From Adiantum capillus-veneris (taxonomy: Eukaryota > Streptophyta > Polypodiopsida > Polypodiales > Pteridaceae), in contig CM043968.1 of assembly GCA_014529385.2 (NCBI GenBank), positions 129,947,018-130,011,017 on the forward strand: a DNA stretch of 64,000 nucleotides. The letters are read 5' to 3'. Shown piece after piece: positions 43,641 through 57,000 of this stretch; the first letter of the stretch is position 1, and the number at the start of each line of letters is the position of its first letter. A program made the translations under genes and the position numbers. The notes under the pieces were generated by a model. It saw only the letters and a program-made list of their open reading frames with translations. It had not been told where the DNA came from and made no database searches.

Positions 43641-44714
43641 TGTGTGTTGCCTCTCAAAAGGTGTTGTGGGTAGAAGCATAGGCGCTGCACGCGGCCATAC
43701 TCTCGGAGGCGGCGTTCTAAAATGCAGTTGGGTTTCCCTGCAAGAGGTCGAGGAGCTCGTCTAAAGGCCACAGTTGGCACTCACAGGCATATAGGCCCCC
43801 TCTCAAAATGTTGTGGTGGTTGTGTCTACGCGAGTAGAGGCCATAGGTGCAGTCGTTGCATTTCAAAACGCTATCTGTGGTGCGTAGTTTTGCAAGGAGG
43901 CTGGAATCTGCAGTTGGTAATTTTGCACAGCATCTCAAAACGCCCTCACAAAAAAGGCAACTGCAAGGGGCAGTTTCAAGCATCTCAAAACGCTACCTGT
44001 TATAGCCAGCCAACCAGGACAAGGAAAGCACTTAAGGGTGAGTTTGTTAGTAGCTTTTGCATGCTTCTCAAAAGGCACGCAATAAGGCTAGTAGATATTG
44101 GATCAATTGCTAGCATATTGAAAAGCTCAAGGCTTGATAGTGGCAATCCCTGCATATCTAAAGAGCTAGGTTACTAAGGCCAACAAGTAGCTTTTCAAAA
44201 GCTTCAAGCGGCGGTGATTACGTGATAACCAAAGGAAATTTGTAGTAGAGGCTCCTCCCTCACCTAGTTGAGCTTAGCAAGATTTCAACATTGGTCCGAG
44301 GCTTTTTTGATCGATTACAGAACATGAAGATTTCCTTCAAGCACTCTGAATATCAACACAGAGTTCAAAAACTATATTTCTCGATTAAGTATCATAGGTT
44401 TGTTTGTCTATTGTGAATACAATCACACTTGCCTTTTAAAAGCCTTGTTTTAGCTTACAAGCTATCAATTATTGCCATGCCAAAAACTTTGTATGGGTTA
44501 TAGACATTGCCACATAAGAAGTGGTAAGACCACCCTTTTGTTGTTTGGTCGGGTTCTGGTATGTCTCACATTGATGGTTGTTTGAGGGATGTACACACAC
44601 ACCCCTATGCTATAGTCAAGGGGGGGGCTTCTACTCATGGTTTCAGGTGATTGGACTCTGCCATGGTTTGTCTGTCTTGAGTCCATTGTCAGTGGTTTGG
44701 TCTTGAGGGGGGGT

Positions 44715-44887
44715 TGTTGGCATTCAAGCCCGAGTTCAGCTCGTGTGTCATGCCCATGGGAATATGGCTTTGTGGCATGCAGATAACATTAGTGCAAAGT
44801 GGAGTTTGCGTGGTAAGTCTCTTCTATATATGTAAGGTTTTATAGCAATTCAATATAGCGTGAGTTGTTTTGTTCTCCAACAGTATC

Positions 44888-44977
<90 letters not shown>

Positions 44978-45041
44978 GCTGCATCTCCTCCACCGCCATG
45001 GATCCTCATTGTTTTGATCCCCCATAGCTTCTTTCCCAACA
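44715..45041 (+). repeat. TRIM 3' LTR with shorter (TC)n
   Basis: 327 bp; the (TC)n run is about 39 units (44,896-44,974). Outside the microsatellite the two LTRs are almost the same. Confidence 0.9.
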
Positions 45042-46912
45042 AAATGAACTTAATTGATGGTAGAAACATAAACATAGCATTTAGCTAACTTGGCATGAAC
45101 AATACTTTTTCAAGAAAGAGTTTATAGAACATGACAACATTTGAGGACTGGATTTATGTGGAGCCGATCCCCCCTCCAATAGGCATTTGTATTATAGTTT
45201 CTCCCATCAAGAGAGACTTGGTACAATACAATATTTGTGTTCCTTGTGACCAAGGTGATGCAATGAAGATGGAAAGCTTCATGGATCACGAGCATAACAT
45301 AAACTTTGTAGAAAAAATTAACTATCCCATGCCTCAGTCCCAAGGCCTCAAACACGAAGGTGGAGAGAGCTAGCGACGAATGAGGGTAGGGAAGAGAAAG
45401 AAGAAACATTTCATAGGAGAAAGAATAAGTTCCTCACTTATCATTACTCTTCTTGCTAGCATACATAATAGCATAGACTAAGTAATGAAGATGGAGAAGA
45501 TGGCCAGCTTAAGCATTGAAGCATGGCTCTTGGTTGGATTTGCATTCCATAGCCAAGAGTGTTGGTGTAGGCTCTCAACTTCTCTACTAGCTTGGAGAAG
45601 GAGATAGAGCTCTTGCACTTTGCACTCCACACAATGAGAGTTTTCAAAGTGTGTGTGGGGGAGTATACCCCTCAAGCATGCCCCCTACTTGCTTTGGTCC
45701 ACCCCCTCTTCTAGCACAATCTTGAAGCTCATTGGACCTCTACAAGCCTGGCCAATCACATGCAGGATGCATATCAAGCAAGCATGCTAGCCTTGGGACA
45801 AGTGTTCCCCTTTCCCCTTGGAGACAGAGGACTTGATAAATGCAAAAACAATTAATTAAATCTACTTAACTATCATTGGACCCCTTGGGAGGCCAACCAA
45901 TAGGCTTTGGACACTCCTTGAGGGTAACCTAGCTAGGGGCTTCACATGTGTCCAACTTGCCTCTTGAGCAAGGGGTGCCCTTGGGAGAGAGAGTGGTCAA
46001 GAAACCACTCCCCCTACTTGCATGGCTCGCCCCCTTCTCGTAGGGATAAGCATTGACTTTTGTGACACCTCAAGCCCCTCAACCTTGGGCCCATTTCTCA
46101 CCACAAGCTCGGCCTTAAGCCCCTCAAGCTTAGGCTAGGTTCCCACCTCAAGTAAAACCCTAGAATCTCAAGCATGACAAGAACCTCAAGCATCTCAATC
46201 ATCAAGAACTTCAAGAATCTCAGTCACCACGAATGACAAGCACCTCAAGCTTGGGCCGGGTTCCCACCTCAAGCATAGCCTTGGCTTACCTAAGGTCAAA
46301 GGACTTTTAACACTAACCTTTGGAGGTCTTCAATGAACCTAACCCTAAGGTTTTTTAAGCTCCATTGGTTAGCCTTGCTCTTTGACAGACCATCTCTCAT
46401 TTGGACCCCTTTACCATTGGCCCCGTGTTGCAATAAATATGTAAGCACATGCCTATATTCTAACCCTTGTTCCTGTTTATTGTCCCACATTAAATGATCA
46501 ATTTAATATGAGAAAACCATTTGGGTTGTTTAGATATTAGATTTTTATAAAATTACCTCTCTCTTGAAATCATAGTCATCCTCAACTATGAGGTAGAAGA
46601 GATAAAGCCTTAGTCATTAGTCAATCTTGCTTAGTGGGGGAAGAGGATCCCTTTTTACCCTACGACATCTTTTCAAGATGTATGTCTAATCCATTTGGTG
46701 CTTGGGAGACATAGCTGCTGCAAGAATTTCTTCTCTTTAGTCCATTTCATTCTTCCAAGTAGAGTGACAAGTTCTACTTGGTGTTTGAGAGACGTCGCCA
46801 TCACAACCATGATTCTAAGTCTGCATACTACTTAAATTTGTGCACAAAAAAAGAGAGAACTAGTCTTATAAGACAAAAACACTGATCATTCAAAACAAAT
46901 TTGTATATTTGT

Positions 46913-49481
46913 TTACTCTAATGTAGCATTGTAAGCATTGACAAGGTTCATACTATCCTTAAGCTGTATTCCTTGCATCCATCTAGCATCTTCAAAAGGA
47001 TAATTTTTGAACTTAATAAGATACCGTCTGATAATCTTACCATGTTGTAGTACCTTGTCCTCAAGCCAAAGGATAGCTTCAGGATGTAGCACCTTTTCTT
47101 GGTCTTCGATTTTGCGAGGGTCTTCAATAATTGGTTGACTTGGTGGCTCTCTTTTGTAGGGCTTGAGTAGGCTCACATGAACAGAATTTTGTATGAGCCA
47201 ATGGTTGGGCAACTTGAGTTGATAAGCCATCTCATTGATGGGTTTCAAAATTTGGAAAGGACCATAGTATCTTTTTGCTAGCTTGGCATAATACTTTTGA
47301 TGGCCCGTTGGATTTTTGTCCGTCGTTTGCCTCAATCGATCCTTGAGAAACTTAAGTAAGACCCAATAATTTTCTTTCAACGTTAAGGCCCTTTTGTGCT
47401 TATCAATAGCAGCTTCTTGCCTTTGTTGAGAGATATAGACTCCTTAATCTTTTGAAAATATTCTTCCCTCAATGATTTCAAAAGGTGCTTTTCTCATAGA
47501 AGGATGTATAGTATTATTGTACACATACTCTACAAGAGGTAAGTACTTTTCCCATTATGAGTGTTGGTCTACTTTGGTAACATAAGTCTTTAGTAGATCG
47601 AGAATCATAAGATTGGCTATCTCACTTTGGCCATCCGTTTGTGGGTGATAGACCAAAGAGAAATTCAATCTTGTACCTAGATTTTCAAAGAGACCTTTCC
47701 AAAAATTAATGGTCATTCTAGGATATCTATCTGACACAATGGATATTGGTAATCCATGGTGTTTGAAAATCTGAGATGTAGAGAGAGTTTCCATTTGGCG
47801 TGCCTTAGTAGTCTTTTTGACAGGGATAAAGTGTGCTTGCTTGCTAAACCTGTCGACTATTGTCCAGATTCCCGTATTCCCATGGATAAACTTGGGTAAT
47901 CCAAAGATGAAATCCATGCATATACTCTCCCATGGTGACTTTGGGATAGGCAATGGCTGTGGTAATCCAGGTTGCTTCCCTCTATCATACTTGATCTTTT
48001 AGCATACTACACATTTTGAAACATACTCTTGTATGTCCACTTTCATGGTAGACCAATAAAAATATGTCTCTACTCCTCGGAGAGTAGGTTCAATGCCTCG
48101 ATGCCCTGGCATAGGGAGGAGCATGGGATTCATACATGACTTTTTCACGATGGGAGTGGGTAACACATAGCCTATTGCCGTGGAGAAGATAACCATCCTG
48201 CAAGGTGAATGGTTCCTCTTTCTTCCCCAAAGCAAGGGCTGACATTACATCTTTGAAGTCATGGTTAGTAGCCTACTCATCTATCATAGAAGTTAAATCA
48301 TTGTGAGTTGGTATAGACACCGCATTAACTTTTGGTCGTTGTGAAAGCACATCGGCCACTTGATTGTTCTTACCAGCAATGTGAGCAATATGAAAGTTCA
48401 ATTACGAAAGAAAATTTTCCCACCTCATTTGTTTGTCGAAAATATTTGTTTGCATCATGAAGTACTTGAGACTTTGATGGTCTGTTTGTAAAATAAATGG
48501 AGCTCCCCAATAAATAGTGCTTCCATGTGTCTAGAGCATGTGGAATAGCTAACAGATCTTTCTCATAAATGCCTAAGACCCATTCATCCGTATTGAGCCT
48601 TCGGCTCTCATATGCTATGGCATGCCCTTCTTGAAGAAAATCTGCTCCAAGGAAATCACCACAAGCATCACATTGGACCTCAAATGGCTTTGAGAGATCC
48701 GGAAGCATGAGAACCGGTTGGGAGGTGAGCTTCTCTTTGAGCTTATCAAAAAAACTTTACTCCTTAGCAGTCCATGAATACTTAACATTCTTCTTTGTTA
48801 AGTCATGTAATGGTCCTGCTATTTGAGAAAAGTTAGCTATGAAGTATCTATAGTATGCACACATCCCAATAAAGCTTCTTAGCTCATGTAGATTCTTTGG
48901 ATTAAGCCATGCTTTTGTTACCTCCAACTTTGATGGATCCATACGGATACCATCTTGAGAGATAATATGACCTAAGTATTGAATCTCTTGAAGGAAAAAA
49001 ATTCTTTTCTTTTGATTGAGAAAAAGCTTGTTCTCCCTCAATGCTTGAAAATTCACTTGGAGATGTTGCTTGTGTTTCTCCAAGGACTTGGAATAGATGA
49101 TTATATCATCAAAGAACACTTCAATGAAATTATGGTAGGGTCTAAATATTTTCTCCATTAGACGATTGAAAATGGCTGGTGCATTGGTCAAGCGAAAAGG
49201 CATGACTAGATTTCATAAAGAGCAAGTGTTGTGTGAAACGAGGTCTTTATGATATCCTCATTTACTATCCTTATTTGATGATAGCCACTTTTAAGGTCAC
49301 TCCTACTGAAGTAGGTAGAGCCTTGTAGCTTATCAAATAGATCTTATACTCAAGGCATGGGAAATCCATTTTTGATAGTGATATGGTTTAGTGATCGATA
49401 GTCCACACACATATTGTATGTACCATCTTTCTTTGCACTAAAAGGACTAGAGAACAAAAGGGAGAGGAGCTAGGCCTCACC
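46913..49481 (-). pseudogene. pol: G4 pol pseudogene, 3' part: RT, RNase H, integrase, chromodomain-like tail
   Basis: Minus-strand frames in order: RT from about 49,472 (a WRMCVDY-type block is recognisable as ICVWTID near 49,410), then FRLTNAPAIFNRLM and catalytic VFFDDIIIYS (~49,100), RNase H with CDACGDFLGADFLQEGHA (~48,690), integrase zinc region PGHRGI...CVVC (~48,110-48,000), MDFIFGLPK, SDRYPRM and HPQTDGQSEI (~47,920-47,620), and the tail with [18 protein letters not shown] (~47,030-46,975) that resembles a chromodomain. Several frameshifts and stops separate these. Downstream is a short region to the purine tract at 46,553-46,570. Confidence 0.85.
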
Positions 49482-51690
49482 CCTGGGGGATTCACCATGA
49501 AAAACTTACCGTACCATGTAAGTGGAGGGGAGGGGGGGGTTTTTTACAAGTTACATAAGCGTATTAGTTAGGGGTAGGCCCCCATTAATTTATCTCCCAA
49601 TCTTAAAAATAAGGGAGAGGGTATCATATTTATTTGTGGGGAGAGAAGGGGGGGGGGAGGGGGGTGATAAAAGCGAAAAAGGAGAGGAAAGTTTTGTGTT
49701 TCAAAATCATGGCTTCCCAACCTAGGGTTTTCACTATGGAATATGTAAGATAGCATGTGCGTTTAGTGAAAGGGTATTAGATTTGCTAAAGTCTTACATA
49801 ATTTATTTTATATTAGGGGCATAAATAATCAGTAGAGGTAAATTTATTGAAGGGATTTTTAAAATCCAAAACATCAAGAAGCATGAATATTTTTTTTGTG
49901 CTCACCCACCTAATAAAGCTGCATTGCTTTACCTACTATACATATGAAGAAATATTTGATGGCATACACAATCCTTACCTAAACACCCACGGTGCAAGGC
50001 CAGTGCCTTTGTCAATTTGTGATAAGGACTAAGAGACTGTATCTCTCCTATGATTAAGACCGTATCCCTCATTAAAAATTCTTTCATCTTGTGAAGGTCT
50101 TGCATAAGGCCACATGTCTTCAAGATGTAAGCATAAGCAATTGGATATGGAAAAAGATCTTGAAACTGGGAGAGGCCTCCCTTGATGTCACATTATGTTG
50201 CATCGATTGTTTGCTATGTGTTGTGCTCACTTTAGAGCTTCTTTCAAAACTAGTAGGATTCCTTTCCTTGACATTGCCTGCATCATAGGCGTCAATGCTG
50301 TGTGGCTCTTACCTTCCACGGAAACAACGCGACCAATATAAGTCAAAGTTTGTTGCGGTTGTTGTTGTTGTAATTGTAGATGTTATTGAAGATGAAGTTT
50401 ATGCAATTTGAGAAGAATTTGTTGTATACAAGATAATAAAATCATGTTTGTTTGGTTATGTAGATACTTGTTCTCGACCACCAAAACGTTGATAGCTTCT
50501 TGCAAAACGTTATCAACATAAGAGGTGAGGGCTCGCTCCTCACTCAAGATTTGGCTTCATTTTTAAAGTTTTCATAGCTTTCAACATGTAGTCTTTGTGG
50601 TAGTTGATCTGCTCTTGGATTGTACATGTGACAAAATGAGAGGATGTTACCCGTGTTTGTTCTAGCTAATTTGCACCCTTAGTAACAAAGATTTATTTTT
50701 TTCTTTCTTGTTTATTAATTTGTCTTGAAGCATGAAGTGGGCCTGAAGTTTGAATGTCTGGCAAAAATTATCACCCAAAAACAGTAGACTATCCATCAAT
50801 AAGACTGTAAATAATACAAGTGAAAAAATGCTCATGGTTCCTCAAGTACAAAGCATGCTACTTGTTTGCATCTCTTTTTTTCAACAAACTGTCATTCGAT
50901 ACTTCTTCAGCCTCTTATGTGCACATGGATCGATTTAAAATTTGAGATAATTTTTGGCTAGAAAATTATGCACAACATTCAGTCACATATAGATAGGAAA
51001 AGGTTGAAGGTGATCTCTTTTGGTGGATTGATGAAATTCATGCATTGATCTTGATAGAAAAAATCAAGATTGCACACTCGTGGTATGAAAGGAAAAACAA
51101 ATTTATACGTTGTAGGTAGATTGTTACATTGTTAGGTGTTCATTTTCATGCTTCAAACCTTTCTGGTTGGGTAGGAGAAGATGTGGAAAAACAAACTCGA
51201 TTTGATTACTTGTAATGATTGGTCATCAGTGTGTATTAGAACTTGGATGAATTTTGGGGAAGTGTTTTTATCAGGTCACACATCAAATTTTGCATCAAAC
51301 TAGTCATAGATAAGGACTGATTTGGAGCAGGTCAAGGGTTGATTTACACTATCTTTGGATGGGTCAAAATTGGACAAGTATCCAAAGTGCAGGCTAATTG
51401 GGCACATAGTTTGAAATTCAAACTAAGAAAGATTGAGGATACACCTGAGTTGGTTCCTTAGTATGTTGATAGTCATTATGCTACACACTCTTGGATTAGT
51501 TTTACTCAGTTAGATCATGTGAGACCTAAATTTTATATGTAAGATAGGGTATGATAGTTTTTTTCATTGATTTCCATATAAGCATAGAAAGGGGGGGCAT
51601 ATTTCTTAATACAAGTTGTATATAGGGGTTTTATCAAAGTTGTCCACTCACAGGTGGCGTCCCGTTTTGTATATAGAGTGAATCCCCCGG
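49482..51690. mobile_element. Probable non-autonomous TIR DNA transposon (MULE- or hAT-like)
   Basis: A 2.2-kb block interrupts G4 RT. It is flanked by GGCCTCACC at 49,473-49,481 and again at 51,691-51,699. The ends are inverted: left CCTGGGGGATTCAC, right (reverse complement) CCGGGGGATTCAC, with weaker similarity continuing to about 45 bp (both reach a ..TGT.AGTGG block). A 9-bp duplication points to Mutator-like elements; if the duplication is read as 8 bp (GCCTCACC), the ends fit as 14-bp repeats with one mismatch and hAT is possible. No transposase ORF is visible. The uninterrupted G3 relative confirms that the block is an insertion. Confidence 0.8.
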
Positions 51691-51703
51691 GGCCTCACCA
51701 TCC

Positions 51704-51969
51704 CTTTGTCTACAAATTCCTATACTTGCCTCATGATCTCCTCTTGTTGAGCTTGAGAAACTTGATAAGGAGGCTTGTTAGGCGGTGAGCTTCCTGGTAG
51801 GAGCTCAATGTGAAGGTCATCATCCCCTCATGATCTCTTTGTCTACAAATTCCTATACTTGCCTCATGATCTCCTCTTGTTGAGCTTGAGAAACTTGATA
51901 AGGAGGCTTGTTAGGCGGTGAGATTCCTGGTAGGAGCTCAATGTGATGGTCATCATCCTCTCATTTTGA
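51704..51969 (-). repeat. 133-bp tandem duplication in G4 pol before RT
   Basis: Copies 51,704-51,836 and 51,837-51,969 differ at very few positions. The repeated unit encodes (minus strand) the HIELLPG...PPYQVSQAQQEEIM region upstream of RT. 133 is not a multiple of three, so the duplication also shifts frame. Confidence 0.9.
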
Positions 51970-51972
51970 ACA

Positions 51973-53575
51973 TGTCATAATAATCAATATCTAATTCTCC
52001 TAAATGATTTTATCATATTAAACTGATCATTTAATGTGGGGAAGTGCCAGGGGAGAAAAGGCTAGAATACTGGTTAAGCTAGCAGACCGGCCACAGTAGG
52101 GATCCAAAGGAGGGAAAATAGGGATCCAAAGGGGGGGCCATCTGCAAAAGAGCCATGTGCAACAATGGGCTAAAAAGACCCTAAGGTTCAGCCCATTAAG
52201 ACTTCCAAAATGCTAAGGTTCCAAAATTCAAAGGTTGTGTCCAAAGGGTTAAAGCTTAGGGGGAATTGGATGCTTTGTGTGCTCTCCAAAGTCAGCACAC
52301 ATCCCTACACATGAGGGGGTGAGCCCTAAAGGTAGGGGATGAGAGAGAAAGCCACACACACACACACACACAAGCCCCCTTTACACAAAGGGAATGAGGG
52401 ACACATGTCAGCTCCCTAGGCCAAATGCCCACAAGGTATGCCCAATTTCTATTGGATGACCCTTGAAGTGGACCAATGAGAACTAGGCTAGAGTAAATTC
52501 AGCCTACTTAATTTTAAAACACTTAATAAAAAGAACCAATGAAAATTAAGTCTCCTGGATGATTATTGGACAGCATGAGAAGGGGTCCAATAGGAATTGA
52601 GCAGCCCAATGGGCTACTTAATTCCTATTGATCAGAATGGGGAAAGGTCCAATGGGGATTTAATTCATTTAAATCAATTAAGTTTAATTGATTAATCTCT
52701 CACAAAAGGGGAAAGGGGGACACATGTCAGAAGGCTATCACTTATGCTGCTTAATAGTCATTGGCTTGACTTGGGGAGAGCCAATGAGGGCTCAACAAGA
52801 GAAAATAGCAAGAGGGCTCACCCAAGAGAGAGAGGGGGCTGATTTTTGCAAGGCATTATCACACACACACTCACACAATCTCATGTGTGAAGAAAGAGAA
52901 GACTATCTCTTCCCAAGCTTTAATGGAGAGCTCATCACCTACTCCAAGCTTGTGAGATAGAAGCCTACATCAACACACTCTTGGCATGTGGATGCAAATC
53001 CAACCAAGAGCCAAGCTTCAATGCATGCTCATCTCCTCTACCAAGCTAATTACTAAGCTAAGCTATGCTAATATGAGTGATTATGTGAGGAGATGTACAT
53101 CTTTCTCGTAAGATACTCCTTCTTCCTCTCAATCTACTCTCATACCCTGCTAGCTCTCACCATCTTCGAAGGTGTGTGAGGTCTTGGGTCTGAGAACGGG
53201 GATAATTCAATTTGTGTTTGCTAAGTGTTTTGCTTAGTGCATGAAGATTTCATCTTCATTGCACTAGCTAGTCTTGAAGGAACACAAAGAATTGTATTGT
53301 ACAATGTCTCTCTTGATGGGAGAAACCATAATACAAAGCCTTTTGGAGGGGGGGACCGACTCCATGAAAATACGGTCCTCAACTGTTGTCATTAGCTTAA
53401 TTTCTCTCTCTTTTGAAAGTATTGTTGATGCTATCTAACTAGGTGTTATGCTTTTTGTTTCTCTCTCCACCCAAGCACTCTTGTAATTCTCATTAGGAAT
53501 TTATTCTAATGAAATGCCCACTTTGTTCATGCTCATTTCCGCTACACACAAGTTATTAGGCCATTAAATGTTACA
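51973..53575 (+). repeat. G3 5' LTR
   Basis: 1,603 bp. Includes a (CA)n of about 9 units near 52,355-52,371. The solo LTR at 21,419-22,993 is the same family in the opposite orientation. Confidence 0.95.
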
Positions 53576-53576
53576 T

Positions 53577-53592
53577 TGGTATCAGAGCACAA
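53577..53592 (+). promoter_or_regulatory. G3 primer binding site (initiator-Met tRNA)
   Basis: TGGTATCAGAGCACAA starting one base after the LTR end. Confidence 0.9.
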
Positions 53593-54007
53593 GGTTTCTC
53601 TTTTCTTGCTCAAGAAGGGAGGTCCTCAAGCTAGCTACAAATGGTTGGTATTATTAATTGCCTGTGAGTAAGTAGAATAGGGATTTTTCAGCCTTGCAGT
53701 GCGCTTGCCTTCGTGTAGTTAACGGGGCATCACTGTCGAGAGCTATGGTCTTAATAGTGGAGTCCTACGGGGCTTGCTTATGGCTTAACCACTATTGAGC
53801 TATACTATTGAGCTATTAGAAGCTTGACAGGAGCCGGTGCTGTTTTGGTGTTGAAAGACCCTCTCTTCTATTCCTTGCAATTAATGGTATAGTCGAGCCG
53901 CGGGTACAGTAGCTTGAGTGCTTTTTCTAAAGGGGTAAAGAGGAGTAGCAACTAGGGCTTGAAGTGCCAAAGTACACCTAAAAAGTTTACACCTAAAAGT
54001 TGTTAGA

Positions 54008-57000
54008 ATGGCTGACAATAGTAAAGAGAGTGAAATTAATGTTGATAACTTTGATTTTGCTCATGAACAAGCTACTAATGATGCTTCAATGCTTGTTAAC
54101 TATCTTGTTTCTAGGCTTCAACAAGCCATGGGCAATCTATCTCTCCAAAGTGAAGTGCAACGGCAGCTCCGTGCTCACGGGATTCTCCAAGCTCATCTCC
54201 ATGAGGAGAGAACACCTAGGAAGCCTCCTTGTGAGACTACCAAAAGAGGTTTCTCTCCGATTCGGAAAGAATAAGAGAATCCATATGAAGGGATCAAGAA
54301 TTTACTTCTTGATGAAATCTCCTTCCCAAAGGAGAACTCAAGAGCCTCCACCGAAGGAACGAGAAAGAAGCGAGTCTCCCGCCACCTCGGTGGAGATGGC
54401 TCCACGAAGACGGCGGGCTAAACGCTCTCCATCACCACCAAAGCGGAGAAGACCATCGTATTCTTCTCCTCACCACAATTCAAAGAGGGATGATAAAAAG
54501 CAAGAGAAGAAAAAGTCGATAAAGAGGACACCCTCTTCTCCATCTTCTTCATCCTCTTCCTCTTATGAAAGTGATGGTGAAGATGACAAAGATCAAGACA
54601 AGAAAAAGGCGAGAAAGAGGTCACCCTCTTCTCCACCTTCTTCAAATTCTTCACCTTCTGAAGAAAGTGATGGTGCAACCTTTGAACCATCAAAAAGAAG
54701 AGGCCATAGGAAATCCTATGCCGCATGGAAGAGGTCGTCCAAGCTGAAGAAATTCAAAGAGGGAGGGAAGAGCATCTCTTTCCTTACTTATGATGGCACC
54801 TTTGGTGCTACAAACAAAGTCTTGGCCTTTATTCAGCAATTCGATGCGGCGTTTAAAGATGAGGGCTTCACGGAGTCCTCTAAGCTACGCCATGTAGCTA
54901 TGCACTTTCAAAAGTCCACCAGACAATGGTGGTCTAGCCTACGAGCCAACGGTGAAGCTCCACGAACATGGAAAGCTTTAAGAGCTTCCATTATGAAGCA
55001 GTTTTTGGCCACCGATGCAAAAGACAAAGTACTCACCGAATGGCGAAGGTTAAAGCTCTCCCCCAATGAATCCATCCACAAATATGTAGACAAGTTTTGG
55101 GACCTACAACTCAAAGCCATTGTCTTCAAAAAGTTGGATTTTGGAGAGCAAAAGCAACAATTTTGTGCGGGCTTAAGCGAAGAAATGGCGGAGTATGTCA
55201 ACTCCCAAAGGCCACGTACCATATCGGCGGTAATACACCATACTATGGTGGCCTCTCGAATCAATTTCCAAACGGGGGCTAAAAGAAATAATAAGCCCCC
55301 GGAAAAAAAGGGTTCCAATGAGCCTAAGGGGAAGGACAATGTCCAAAAGTCTCCTAAGGGCAACTCCAACAAAGCTAAAGAGAAGGGAGTTTACAAAGGT
55401 AAGAATAAAATCTCTCCTGAAGAGCTTGAGCGTTATCGTAAGGATAACCGGTGTTTCAAGTGCGGCGAACAAGGGCATGCGTACCGTGCTTGTCCCCAAA
55501 AGAACAACCGCCAAGATCCTCCTAGAGCTTCCTTGGTTGAAATCCAAGAGGAGGAGACTCACCACAAAGGATCTCCTCTATGCCATGCTTGGGAAAAGGT
55601 AAGAGAACATGATGCTTTTATTCTCTTTGACCTTGGTTCTACTCACAATTTTATATCTATGGAGTTAGCCACCAAGCTAGGCATACAATCCTACGAGATG
55701 GGAGATGTCCTACCCGCAGACAGTGCCTTCAAGGGGCAAGAAGCTTCAGTCACTCCCTTAATTGGTAAATTGAGGCTTCATGTCCAAGGCTATGTAGACA
55801 AAGAGGACTTCTTTATCTCTCCTCTCAAGCATGAGGATGTAATCCTAGGGGCACCATGGTTTGACCGCCTGGCTGCCGATGTTAAATTTCCTGAAAGGAG
55901 AATATCCTTTAAGTTCAGGGAAAAAGACATGTATATAGATGCTAAGGAAATGGGTAACACTATCCCCATTGTACATACACCATCTTTCAACAAGTCAATA
56001 AAGAGCTCTATTTCTGTGTACATGATTTTTGTTAAAGACTCTCAAAATAAACCTAATGCTTTAGCAAAAGAAAATAAAAGCAACCAAAAGGAATTAGAGT
56101 TATCCAATTTTCTCAAGGGGTTTCAAGATGTTTTTATTGACGACATCCCTTGTGAACTACCTCCTAAACAAGGTAATGATGACCATGCAATCGAACTTCT
56201 TCCAGGAAGTTCACCGCCTAACAAAACTCCTTATAGAGTTTCTCAAGCTCAACAAGAGGAGATTATGCGGCAAGTGCATGAGTTAGTTGAGAAGGGTATG
56301 GTTAGGCCAAGCTCATCTCCATTTTGCTCACCTGTGCTATTAGTGCAAAAGAAAGACGGATCACTATCAAGAATAGGTTTCCCGTTCCACGGGTAGAAGA
56401 CCTATTTGATAAGCTACAAGGATCGACCTACTTCAGTAGGATTGACCTAAAAAGTGGCTATCATCAAATAAGGATAGTTGATCAAGACATTGTAAAGACC
56501 GCATTTCGCACCACATTTGGTCTTTACGAATACATTGTCATGCCTTTTGGCTTGTTGACCAATGCACCAACCACATTCAACCGCTTGATGGAGAAGTTGT
56601 TCAGACCTCATCGAACCTTCACTGGAGTGTTCTTTGATGATATTATCATCTACTCTAATTCATTGGAGGAACACAAGCAACACCTCCAGGTAATATTTCA
56701 AGTTTTAAGAGAGAATAAACTTTATGTTAATCGAAAGAAAAGTGAATTTTTCTTGCAAGAGATTCAGTATTTAGGTCATATTATCTCTCAAGATGGCATC
56801 CAAATGGATCCATCTAAGTTAGAGGTAATAAAAGGATGGCCTAAACCAAGGAATCTTCATGAACTAAGAAGCTTTATAGGTATGTGTGCATGCTATAGAC
56901 GCTTCATAGAAAAGTTCTCACAAATTGCGGGACCATTACATGACCTAACAAAGAAAAGCGTTAGGTATACATGGTCTGCTAAGGAGAACAATGCTTTCGA

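Noticed and set aside
43722-44177. 151-codon frame in the TRIM interior as a gene
   Set aside because: No domain, no similarity to gag or pol, and composed of short degenerate repeats (QNA, SKR); more likely chance.
52688-52960. Short frames inside G3-family LTRs (also near 22,038-22,300 and 60,497-60,709)
   Set aside because: They are repeated because the LTR is repeated; no protein features and frames are not kept between copies.
53577-53592. tRNA gene
   Set aside because: TGGTATCAGAGC only matches the 3' end complement of initiator tRNA; it is a primer binding site next to an LTR.
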